Below are positions 26,577 to 34,660 of a DNA stretch of 64,000 nt, piece after piece. Where the stretch lies: positions 1 to 64,000 of the forward strand of contig DIYO01000004.1 of NCBI GenBank assembly GCA_002427755.1, given 5' to 3'. The notes under the pieces were generated by a model, which was not told where the DNA came from, made no database searches, and worked only from the letters and a program-made list of their open reading frames with translations. This DNA is from Roseivirga sp. UBA6052 (GTDB lineage Bacteria > Bacteroidota > Bacteroidia > Cytophagales > Cyclobacteriaceae). The first letter of the stretch is position 1, and every line of letters begins with the position of its first letter. The translations under genes and the position numbers were made by a program.

Positions 26577-27737
26577 TCATTTGAAGGCTTTGGTGCTTAA
26601 CAGTAAACCTATTGCCGTAAGAATCAACAAGAATAAAAAGCCATTGGCTAAACCGAATTCCTCAGCAACAAATCCAATAATAACTGGCCCCGTGAGCATT
26701 CCAATGTATCCCGAAGATGCTACAGCCGCTATACCTCTTGAGGCTTTAATACCATCAACCTTTGCGGCTGAAGAAAATAGAATCGGAACAATCACTGAAT
26801 AGCCCAAACCGGCAACACTAAAGCCTAAAATCGATACCCAAACAGATTGCACCAAGGCCAAAGCCAAGCCTATAACAGCCAATACTACTCCTAAAAGAAC
26901 AAGAGACTTACTTCCATATTTTATTCCTAGATCATCACCATAGAACCTCCCAATGGCCATCAAGAATGAAAAGCCTGCAAAGCCAAATCCCGCATACTCA
27001 CCGGCCACCAGTAGGTTATCTTTTAGGTAAATAGCACTCCATTCCGAAATCCCTCCTTCGCTCATCATGATGAATAAGCCGATAATGGCAAAAAGCAGAA
27101 CTTGTTTTGGGGGCAATGCCAAACTCCCATGCTCTTCGGGTTCGTCAGCATCTATCAATTGTTTGAATTGCGGTAGCATAACAAATACTAATGTAGCGCC
27201 TAAGCATACCATTTGCATGGTTACCGAGACATTTAGGTATATCATCAGTGAACCAAATAGAGCTCCTATCATTCCGCCTAGACTAAAGAAGCCGTGACAT
27301 CCAGACATAATCACAATCCCCTTCTGTTTTTCTATGGCTGCCACTTCAGCATTCATAGAAACATCTGTAAGACCTATCATCAATCCTAAGAAATAAAGAG
27401 AACCCATGAATTGCCATTGGGTGGTCATCATGCCAGGAAGAGTGATGAGACCTAGAAAAAGCAAAACAGATAGAACGACAGTTCTTCTATCGCCAAGTCT
27501 GGTGATAATTTTGGAATAGAATGGTAACAGAGAAGCGGAGCCTAAAGGAATAAAAAACAATGAAGCGCCTAATTCTGCCTCACTTAACCCTAGACCCGCT
27601 TTAATTTCAGGTAAACGGGTGTACCACGACCCTAGGCCTGCTGATAGTGCTAAGAACACGATGGCCGTTATTCGACTGGAAGGTTCTGAAAAAATGAGTT
27701 TAATTGTTTTAAGCACGATTACTAAAAAGTAGGTCAA
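26577..27737 (-). CDS. Major facilitator superfamily transporter
   Basis: A 386-residue integral membrane protein with about 12 hydrophobic segments. The first loop (GLGSWYTRLPEIKAGLGLSE) and the inter-helix motif ITRLGDRRTVV are typical of the YbjJ/FucP-like MFS group. The gene is transcribed alone and divergent from the exonuclease/ligase pair. The substrate is unknown. Confidence 0.88.
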   Translation of the reverse strand: MTYFLVIVLKTIKLIFSEPSSRITAIVFLALSAGLGSWYTRLPEIKAGLGLSEAELGASLFFIPLGSASLLPFYSKIITRLGDRRTVVLSVLLFLGLITLPGMMTTQWQFMGSLYFLGLMIGLTDVSMNAEVAAIEKQKGIVIMSGCHGFFSLGGMIGALFGSLMIYLNVSVTMQMVCLGATLVFVMLPQFKQLIDADEPEEHGSLALPPKQVLLFAIIGLFIMMSEGGISEWSAIYLKDNLLVAGEYAGFGFAGFSFLMAIGRFYGDDLGIKYGSKSLVLLGVVLAVIGLALALVQSVWVSILGFSVAGLGYSVIVPILFSSAAKVDGIKASRGIAAVASSGYIGMLTGPVIIGFVAEEFGLANGFLFLLILTAIGLLLSTKAFK

Positions 27738-27767
27738 TCAAAAATGCTCAAAAAGCGTTAGACTAAC

Positions 27768-28799
27768 ATGCCTTTACTAGAATTTACTCCTTCCGGAATT
27801 TATTGCAGACAAGCCGATATCTACATTGATCCATGGAGAAAAGTAAACAAGGCCATTATTACTCATGCCCATTCCGATCATTCTCGCTGGGGCATGAAGC
27901 ATTATCTAGCTCACCCTATGAGCATTCCCGTAATGAAACTCAGACTGGGAAATGATATTTCTGTTCAACCGGTTGAGTATAATCAAAAGCTGAATATAAA
28001 CGGTGTTGAAATCAGTCTCCATCCGGCAGGACACATTCCGGGATCTGCGCAAGTGAGAGTGTCGTACAAAGGAGAAACCTGGGTGGCGTCAGGAGATTAC
28101 AAGGTAGAAGATGACGGACTATCCACAGCTTTTGAACCGGTTAAATGCCACACCTTCATTACAGAATGTACTTTTGGTTTACCAATTTACAAGTGGAAAC
28201 CACAATCTGAAATCTTCAGGGAAATGAATAACTGGTGGAAAGCGAATCAAGAAAACGGATTAACCACGATAGTTACAGCTTACTCTTTAGGCAAAGCGCA
28301 AAGGATACTTCAGAATGTAGATACTAACATTGGTAAGATCTACACACATGGCGCGGTTGAAAATACAAATGAAGTATTGAGAAAAGCCGGCCTTGATCTG
28401 ACTGAGACCTCATTGATTACAAGGGACACAACAAAAAAAGAACTCCAAGGTAATTTGATCATTGCACCACCAAGTGCTTTAAATACACCTTGGGCTAATA
28501 GATTCAAACCTATTTCTGATGGTATAGCTTCTGGCTGGATGATGCTCAGAGGAACTAGGAGAAGAAGGGCAGCTGACAGAGGTTTTGCCCTATCAGACCA
28601 TGCCGACTGGCCCGGATTATTACAGGCAATCAAAGCAACGGGTGCTCAGAATGTAATTACCACCCATGGCTATACATCCGTTTTTAGCAAATACTTAAAC
28701 GAAATCGGGATTAATTCAGTAGAAGAGAAAACGCTCTTTATTGGAGAGAGCATCGATACAGCAGAGGAAGAAAAAGGTAAGGAGGAAGCTGTTTCATGA
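27768..28799 (+). CDS. Ligase-associated metallo-beta-lactamase DNA exonuclease
   Basis: A 343-residue metallo-beta-lactamase-fold nuclease. The metal motif is THAHSDHS near residue 36, with PAGHIPGSAQV and SGDYK further on and the beta-CASP-like C-terminal half ending ALSDHADWPG and TTHGY. It is the family found next to bacterial ATP-dependent DNA ligases. The stop overlaps the ligase start by 4 bp (ATGA). Its partner gene strongly supports a DNA repair role in end processing. Confidence 0.9.
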   Translation: MPLLEFTPSGIYCRQADIYIDPWRKVNKAIITHAHSDHSRWGMKHYLAHPMSIPVMKLRLGNDISVQPVEYNQKLNINGVEISLHPAGHIPGSAQVRVSYKGETWVASGDYKVEDDGLSTAFEPVKCHTFITECTFGLPIYKWKPQSEIFREMNNWWKANQENGLTTIVTAYSLGKAQRILQNVDTNIGKIYTHGAVENTNEVLRKAGLDLTETSLITRDTTKKELQGNLIIAPPSALNTPWANRFKPISDGIASGWMMLRGTRRRRAADRGFALSDHADWPGLLQAIKATGAQNVITTHGYTSVFSKYLNEIGINSVEEKTLFIGESIDTAEEEKGKEEAVS

Positions 28800-30388
28800 A
28801 AGACTTTGCCGCTTTATTCACCGCCCTAGATCAAACAAACTCTACCTTAAAAAAAGTAGATGCCTTGGCCAAGTACTTTGACAGAAGTAATGACCAAGAT
28901 AAACTATGGGCCATTGCCATTCTTAGCCATAGAAGACCGAAGAGGACGGTTAAAACCACCTTACTGAGAGAATGGGCTGCTGAAGAGGGTGAAATTCCTT
29001 TATGGCTTTTTGAAGAAGCTTACCATACGGTAGGTGATTTAGCAGAAGCCATAGCCTTAGTTGTTCCTGAATCTTCTGAACAACAAAATGAATCATTGAG
29101 CTATTGGATAGATCTAATTATCTCACTTGGTAAGGAGGAAGAAGAAACAAAAAAGACCGCCATTCTTGCCGCTTGGCACCAAATGGATGCTGCTGAACGA
29201 TTCGTATTCAATAAGTTGATAACCGGAGGTTTTAGAATGGGTTTGTCTCAGAAGCTAATGACAAGAGCACTTGCTAAACACACAGGTATAGAAGAAAGTG
29301 AATTAGCCCATAGATTGATGGGAGACTGGTCTCCTCAAACCACTACCTTTAACGAGTTAATTTTAACAAAGGACGAAAAAGCCGACCTTTCCAAACCATA
29401 CCCATTCTATTTAGCCTATGCGCTAGACGGTGAAGTTTCAGATTTGGGCCAACCCAATGACTGGTTTGCTGAAAGAAAATGGGATGGAATACGCGGTCAA
29501 GTAATTGTACGTGACGGCCAAGTCTTTGTCTGGTCTAGAGGGGAAGAATTGGTTACAGATAGATTTCCTGAGTTTCAATCCTTTGCTGAAGCCTTACCCC
29601 ATGGAACCGTACTAGATGGAGAGATTATTCCTGTAGTTGATGGTATCCCTTTAGCTTTTGGTTTACTCCAAAGACGCATTGGGCGCAAAACTGTAGGAAA
29701 GAAACTGTTGACCGAAATTCCTATTCACCTCATTGCTTATGACTTGTTGGAATATGATGGAAAAGATCTTAGAGGACTTCCACATTTAGAAAGAAGAGCA
29801 ATGCTGGAAAAGCTAGTTCGAAATCATCCAGTAGATAGGCTTTTACTATCGGATCTGGTAGCATTCACCGAATGGAAAGAACTGACTGAAGTAAGATCAG
29901 ATTCAAGAGCAAATCATTGTGAAGGTTTAATGATCAAAAGGAAAAGTGCTACTTATCAAGTAGGACGAAAAAAAGGTGATTGGTGGAAATGGAAAGTTGA
30001 TCCGCTTGTCATCGATGCGGTGATGATTTACGCGCAAAGAGGGCACGGCAGAAGAGCTAACATGTATACTGACTTTACCTTTGCTGTCTGGAAAGGAGAG
30101 CAATTGGTACCATTTGCCAAAGCGTATTCTGGGTTAACAGATGCAGAAATGCGAGAAGTAGATGCTTTTGTTAAAAAGAATACGATTGAAAGATTTGGCC
30201 CGGTGCGATCAGTGCATTCAGAATTAGTTTTTGAAATAGCCTTTGAGGGAATTAATGCATCTTCGAGACATAAGTCGGGGGTAGCGCTTCGTTTTCCTCG
30301 CATCAATAGATGGAGAAAAGACAAGCCAAAAGAAGAAGCAAATACCTATAAAGACCTCATTCAGCTTTTGGAAAATTATGGGCAATAA
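28796..30388 (+). CDS. ATP-dependent DNA ligase (LigB-type)
   Basis: A 530-residue ligase. A helical DNA-binding domain (about 1-200) is followed by the adenylation domain with the nucleotidyl lysine K228 in ERKWDGIRG. Then come DGEIIPV, LIAYDLLEYDGKDLR, the motif EGLMIK, and the OB-fold with WWKWKVDP. It seals nicks using ATP. Genomes with this ligase often also encode an Lhr-type helicase and a calcineurin-like phosphoesterase in the same cluster; those two are not present here. Confidence 0.92.
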   Translation: MKDFAALFTALDQTNSTLKKVDALAKYFDRSNDQDKLWAIAILSHRRPKRTVKTTLLREWAAEEGEIPLWLFEEAYHTVGDLAEAIALVVPESSEQQNESLSYWIDLIISLGKEEEETKKTAILAAWHQMDAAERFVFNKLITGGFRMGLSQKLMTRALAKHTGIEESELAHRLMGDWSPQTTTFNELILTKDEKADLSKPYPFYLAYALDGEVSDLGQPNDWFAERKWDGIRGQVIVRDGQVFVWSRGEELVTDRFPEFQSFAEALPHGTVLDGEIIPVVDGIPLAFGLLQRRIGRKTVGKKLLTEIPIHLIAYDLLEYDGKDLRGLPHLERRAMLEKLVRNHPVDRLLLSDLVAFTEWKELTEVRSDSRANHCEGLMIKRKSATYQVGRKKGDWWKWKVDPLVIDAVMIYAQRGHGRRANMYTDFTFAVWKGEQLVPFAKAYSGLTDAEMREVDAFVKKNTIERFGPVRSVHSELVFEIAFEGINASSRHKSGVALRFPRINRWRKDKPKEEANTYKDLIQLLENYGQ

Positions 30389-30400
30389 AACCTCAGGCAA

Positions 30401-30435
30401 AGAAAAAGCCATCCTCTCGGATGGCTATCACTTTT
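30401..30435 (+). terminator. Bidirectional terminator between ligase and the TIR operon
   Basis: An 8-bp stem AGCCATCC/GGATGGCT (30407-30414, 30419-30426) with loop TCTC has a T-run on the plus side (ACTTTTTC) and an A-run on the left (AGAAAAAG), so it can end both the ligase transcript and the minus-strand operon. Confidence 0.75.
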
Positions 30436-30468
30436 TCATACAGTCAAGTAAGTGATTTTATCTCGTCT

Positions 30469-30756
30469 TTAAGAGACCTTGTTTTGCTGGACGCCCGCTT
30501 CAATGGCTGCTTGCTCTTCTTCTGGGGTCATTGGAGCTACTGGCTTATAATCAGTAAGTTCCTTTTGAATATCAGCATACATAGACTCCTCCACATGAGG
30601 TTGAGCTTCAGCTTCTTTTATCTGCTCTTCTGCTGTAGGTACAGCAGGTTGCTCTACATTGTTCAAACTTGCGAGAAACTCCTGCTTCAACTCTTCAGTA
30701 GGCAATTTCTCTAAAATGATTTCCTTGTTTTCTTCTAAGCTTTGTTTTATTGACAT
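30469..30756 (-). CDS. Small acidic protein
   Basis: A 95-residue, very Glu-rich protein without hydrophobic segments (MSIKQSLEENKEIILEKLP ... PEEEQAAIEAGVQQNKVS). It may be largely disordered in its second half. It follows the free-standing deoxyribosyltransferase-like gene after 82 bp on the same strand and precedes the bidirectional terminator. It could be the last gene of the TIR operon or a separate transcript. No family recognised. Confidence 0.6.
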   Translation of the reverse strand: MSIKQSLEENKEIILEKLPTEELKQEFLASLNNVEQPAVPTAEEQIKEAEAQPHVEESMYADIQKELTDYKPVAPMTPEEEQAAIEAGVQQNKVS

Positions 30757-30838
30757 AACTGTGGTGTTTGATTATTCTTTATGTAATGTAAAAAAATAGA
30801 TCCTCTTTAGAAATGAAATTGAGGTTTAAGTCAGATTA

Positions 30839-31216
30839 TTAATTCCCAATAAGCGACAACTTTTTTAAGTGCTCCAATACCAAATCAATATCCGGAAACC
30901 ACTTAGCTCCATTTCTCTCTACCATTTTACCGATTGCGTTAAGTGATTTAACCTGATGGTCATTGAAATTTTTATCTTTTACTGTCTCTCCAGAAAAACA
31001 GAATATGGTTTTGTTAGGGTGGTGATTAGAATCATTAACTACATCAATTACATCACCCAAGTTATTCATTGTAGCATCTACAATGTAGAGCAAAACATCA
31101 CAATCATCTCTAGAGGTAATATCTTCTTGGACATCCAGTTCATTCCTGCCAATCTGCTCTTTCATTAGACGCTTCAAGTCTATCGAACTAGATTTACCAC
31201 TGTAGTATACTTTCAT
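30839..31216 (-). CDS. Stand-alone nucleoside 2-deoxyribosyltransferase-like domain
   Basis: A 125-residue single-domain Rossmann-like protein. It is clearly paralogous to the N-terminal domain of the TIR protein at 33332-34660: both start MKV-Y/F with a short strand, share the C-D-x-x-LYI/V-L segment (CDVLLYIVD against CDFVLYVLT), then PNKTIFCF against PDNTLYCY, and end LGK/IGK ... NGAKWFPDID against NGGKWLKDLD. The fold is related to TIR/SLOG nucleotide-handling domains. It lies 5 bp after the SLATT-like gene, as expected for a sensor or nucleotide-processing partner of the effector (inference). Confidence 0.65.
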   Translation of the reverse strand: MKVYYSGKSSSIDLKRLMKEQIGRNELDVQEDITSRDDCDVLLYIVDATMNNLGDVIDVVNDSNHHPNKTIFCFSGETVKDKNFNDHQVKSLNAIGKMVERNGAKWFPDIDLVLEHLKKLSLIGN

Positions 31217-31221
31217 ATTGA

Positions 31222-32346
31222 TTAACCTACCTCACTTTGTTTTGAAAGCAAAACACTCTCATTAAAAATAGGACTACTTTCTTCGTTAGACTCATCATCT
31301 ACTGAACCTGCAATTTCTGAAATCCAAGCATTATGCTCCATCGCAAAAATGGTTTCAGTCTCAGCCACTAGCTTTCTCTGGGCGGTTAAATCATTAGCGG
31401 CAATGTTTTGATGCTTAGCTGATAATAATTCCAGTTTATTGGCTGTGGACACATATGAGATCATTAGGTATTCAAACTTATTGGCATGTAAGTAAGATGC
31501 AATTGAAGCTGATGCCGTACTCAAAAAGGCAATCCACATGGATAGCCCACCTTCATTTGAAGCCGCTACCGTACCTAACACTACACCTATAAAACCGAGA
31601 ATCACGGTGTAAGAATTACCCTTATTAACGGTCTTCTGAAATTCTGCAGCCTTTTTAAGATAATATCCATTGATTTGGTCGTCTACCCTATCGTGAAAGT
31701 ACTGCTCAAAAGTCATATGAATATCAAATTCCTGAACCCAAGGCACTTTTACTTTTGGCTTATATAAGCCAAAGCTAATTACTCTAGCAATTCTCTTACC
31801 CATGCTGATTTTAGGAGTTTTTTCAGCAATAATAGGAATCACATCACGCACCTCTTTCAATATCAGTTCTACTCGCTCATAAAGATGCTCTTCAGCTCGA
31901 GTGCCAGAGTAAGGAGGCGCATGCATGATATACAAGAACGCTTGAACCTTTAGCGATTCGCATGTAGCTCTAGCTTTGATCTGTTCCTTTTCTAAATCTG
32001 AGGTGAGAATTTGCGAGCCCGCATAAGATGCCAGAGCAATAGCCAAAGCACTGAAGGCCGCAAAGAATTGGTGTAAAACTCTTATTAAAGACTCCTGTTC
32101 GGCTACTCCTAAGTCAAACCATCGAAATAAATAGGTTTCCGCTACACCATTTTCAAGCTGACTCTCAATTATTGGAATTTCTTGACTCAAAAGACCAAAA
32201 AAGGTACCTAGAAGGATTAAAATGAAGGTGCGTTTCCTCCACAGGGTAGTTATGGCTTTTTTTGTTACGGCTGTTCTATTCCAAACATCTATCTGCCTGG
32301 AAACATAATCTATGGCCGCCTGCCTGACTTTATCTCTATGTTCCAT
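31222..32346 (-). CDS. DUF4231/SLATT-like four-TM membrane protein (putative effector)
   Basis: A 374-residue protein with two hydrophobic hairpins. One lies at about 37-55 and 88-113. The other is at about 245-263 and 268-290 (SYTVILGFIGVVLGTV, MWIAFLSTASASIASYL) and is preceded by an amphipathic helix (VDDQINGYYLKKAAEFQK). This last part matches the DUF4231/SLATT pattern: two-TM domains associated with SMODS or SLOG sensors and thought to form pores in conflict systems. The ATG is preceded by a striking CA-rich leader. The gene starts 62 bp after the aldo/keto reductase and is followed by the stand-alone Rossmann domain. Family assignment is by pattern only. Confidence 0.65.
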   Translation of the reverse strand: MEHRDKVRQAAIDYVSRQIDVWNRTAVTKKAITTLWRKRTFILILLGTFFGLLSQEIPIIESQLENGVAETYLFRWFDLGVAEQESLIRVLHQFFAAFSALAIALASYAGSQILTSDLEKEQIKARATCESLKVQAFLYIMHAPPYSGTRAEEHLYERVELILKEVRDVIPIIAEKTPKISMGKRIARVISFGLYKPKVKVPWVQEFDIHMTFEQYFHDRVDDQINGYYLKKAAEFQKTVNKGNSYTVILGFIGVVLGTVAASNEGGLSMWIAFLSTASASIASYLHANKFEYLMISYVSTANKLELLSAKHQNIAANDLTAQRKLVAETETIFAMEHNAWISEIAGSVDDESNEESSPIFNESVLLSKQSEVG

Positions 32347-32408
32347 GTGTGTGCGTGTGTGTAGTTAAAGGTACTAAAAATGAATGGATTTACTTTTTTT
32401 AGGCTAAG

Positions 32409-33329
32409 TCAAGGGAGTTTTATTGTTAGAGCTTCAAGATTATGCTCTAATTGATTTATGCTACTACAAGCAACCAAAGGCACCAAGGATTGAGATCGCT
32501 CTAGCATCTTAGCTAATACCAATTGAGATCTCGAGCAACCCAGTTCTAAAGACAGATTTTTTAAATGTTCGAACTTCTCAAAATTCACAGGAGATTTATA
32601 TTCTTGAGGCAATTCAGAATACGGTCTTTCATATGCTCCAGATAGCAAGACTGAATAAATTAGAACAGCTACATTTTTAGTCTCTGCAAAGTCCAGCATA
32701 TCATTAGACAAAAATTTCAACACACTCTTTTCATCCACCGAACTGGGAAGCAAATAGCTGAATTTCTGCTGGATAGCAACTAAGGGTGAATAATCAAGAT
32801 CATCATTTAATTCATATAGCTCCTTCAGTCTTGAAAGTGTAATATTGCTCCCTCCCTTAGCCCTCATCTTTCCTTGTTCAATTAGCTTTTCAAACGCTTC
32901 AAGCCGTTCATACATAGGATACTCTTGAAGATCAGCATGGAAATAGCACAAATCCAAATAGTCAGTTCTTAGCCGAATCAAACTGTCTTCCACGGCATTT
33001 ATAATGGTTTTACTATTGAGTCCTTCACGATTTGTATTGCCATTGCTCAGATCTACAGGCCGCGAACCCACTTTTGAAGCAAGAACAATATGTTCTCTGA
33101 CACCACGCTGCTTTAACCATTCTCCAATAATCAATTCGCTTTCATCACCAGAGCCACCAATCCACCATGCATAGTTATTAGCTGTGTCTATGAAATTTCC
33201 ACCATTCTCTAGAAACAAATCCAGAATCCTAAAAGCATCTTCTTTAGCTACTTTGGTACCAAAATACATGGTACCCAAACAGAAGGTAGAAACCTTCATA
33301 TTTGACAAACCTAGTGGCACTTTTCGCAT
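32409..33329 (-). CDS. Aldo/keto reductase
   Basis: A 306-residue NADPH-dependent oxidoreductase with the full catalytic tetrad: Asp48 and Tyr53 (FIDTANNYAWW), Lys86 (LASKVGSRP) and His131 (CYFHADLQ). It starts 2 bp after the stop of the TIR protein gene, so it belongs to the same transcript. In this operon it could reduce the aldehyde released by the NRPS reductase domain, or act on another carbonyl intermediate (inference). Confidence 0.88.
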   Translation of the reverse strand: MRKVPLGLSNMKVSTFCLGTMYFGTKVAKEDAFRILDLFLENGGNFIDTANNYAWWIGGSGDESELIIGEWLKQRGVREHIVLASKVGSRPVDLSNGNTNREGLNSKTIINAVEDSLIRLRTDYLDLCYFHADLQEYPMYERLEAFEKLIEQGKMRAKGGSNITLSRLKELYELNDDLDYSPLVAIQQKFSYLLPSSVDEKSVLKFLSNDMLDFAETKNVAVLIYSVLLSGAYERPYSELPQEYKSPVNFEKFEHLKNLSLELGCSRSQLVLAKMLERSQSLVPLVACSSINQLEHNLEALTIKLP

Positions 33330-33331
33330 TT

Positions 33332-34660
33332 CTAACCCTTGAGAATAAGCAGGGTAATGATGATACCTGTGGACATGATGATACTGAATATCATTCTGAG
33401 AAAGGCACTGATATCTTTATTCTTAATCCCTTCAAACAAAACAGCAATTTGAACCACCAAGAACAAGGTCCATGTAACTTCAGAAACACCTTGTACCTGT
33501 TCCGGTTCTTTACCGGCTAGTTCAACCCATTGAACAGCCATAGCAGCTGGGCTAATAAGACCGACAATCAAGGTTAATTTAGCGAACCAATTGAGTTGAG
33601 TTAGTCCTCTTGTCTTAGAATCTAACCATAACATCATCAACATTAGCCCAGACAACTTCTTAGAAGCATTGATGTAGTCATGATGAATCTCCAGGGGTAG
33701 AATTACATCCGAGGCTGTGCCTATCCATTTTGTGGCTTCTTTTCGCTCTTCTCCAAAAAGCAAATCTCTTTGTTTCTTACCAAGGTTCGCCCAATTTTGA
33801 GCTTTAAACAAGATCTTGGAATGCTGTTGTACATAGTCTTTATCTTGCTCTATTACCGTTTTTAATTCGTCTGAGAGTTCATCGAGTTCAGCATCCTCGG
33901 TCTTCATTTTTAAGACCCTCTTTTTAGAGATTATCTCATCTAAAACATCAGAATCGGGATTCAACTCTTCATGAAGAATCGGTATAATTCTCTTTTTATA
34001 CTTTATAGCAAAGTCTAGCTCTTTTTTACAATACTTAGAATGTACTGCATTAGGTGAAATGACATAAATGAAGTTGTCTGACTTGAGAATATGCCGGTAA
34101 ATGAGTTCTTCATTTTCGATAATAAGTGGTATTTCGCTCACATCGTGATATACCTTATAATCAAGTTCAGATAGCCGATTAGCTAGCTTATTGGTGAAAT
34201 CAAGACTTTGTCTTTTACCAAAAGAGATGAAGGCATCATAATGACCTACTCCCCTCTCATTATCGGCATCAATAGACTGGTTGAGAAAGTCAATTACCTC
34301 ATCTAAATCCTTCAGCCATTTCCCACCATTCGCAGTAACTACCTTACCCAGATATTCAAACTCTTTTATCTGTGCATCTGTAAAGCTTTCTCCATCATCG
34401 GTAGGTAAATAACAATATAAAGTATTGTCGGGCCTTTGAAATGAATCGTCTGCCACTTCAGCAATGGCATAAAAACCAGTCATTCTAGGCGTGAGAACAT
34501 AGAGCACAAAATCGCAATTACGCCTTTCCGAAAGTTCCCTCTCATAAGCGGCATCGTTCCAAACATCAACTACCGGATCGAAGTAGTCAATAACGAGTTC
34601 TTCTTTAACTCTATTTCGCCATTTTGAACCATTTACGGTCCCTCCTAAAAATACTTTCAC
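33332..34660 (-). CDS. Deoxyribosyltransferase-like - TIR - transmembrane protein
   Basis: A 442-residue protein. Residues 1-125 form a nucleoside 2-deoxyribosyltransferase-like Rossmann domain (MKVFLGGTVNGSKW; NCDFVLYVLTP). Residues 141-240 form a TIR domain (YDAFISFGKRQS ... SKYCKKELDFAIKYKKRIIPI) with the conserved Glu in the C-x-x-E-L segment that serves as catalytic residue in NAD-cleaving TIRs. A linker with the H-S/T-x-x-L ... W ... G ... LL pattern follows (QQHSKILFKAQNWANLG). The C-terminus has three hydrophobic helices (about 363-381, 395-413, 420-441), predicting membrane attachment. It overlaps the NRPS stop by 4 bp. Confidence 0.85.
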   Translation of the reverse strand: MKVFLGGTVNGSKWRNRVKEELVIDYFDPVVDVWNDAAYERELSERRNCDFVLYVLTPRMTGFYAIAEVADDSFQRPDNTLYCYLPTDDGESFTDAQIKEFEYLGKVVTANGGKWLKDLDEVIDFLNQSIDADNERGVGHYDAFISFGKRQSLDFTNKLANRLSELDYKVYHDVSEIPLIIENEELIYRHILKSDNFIYVISPNAVHSKYCKKELDFAIKYKKRIIPILHEELNPDSDVLDEIISKKRVLKMKTEDAELDELSDELKTVIEQDKDYVQQHSKILFKAQNWANLGKKQRDLLFGEERKEATKWIGTASDVILPLEIHHDYINASKKLSGLMLMMLWLDSKTRGLTQLNWFAKLTLIVGLISPAAMAVQWVELAGKEPEQVQGVSEVTWTLFLVVQIAVLFEGIKNKDISAFLRMIFSIIMSTGIIITLLILKG

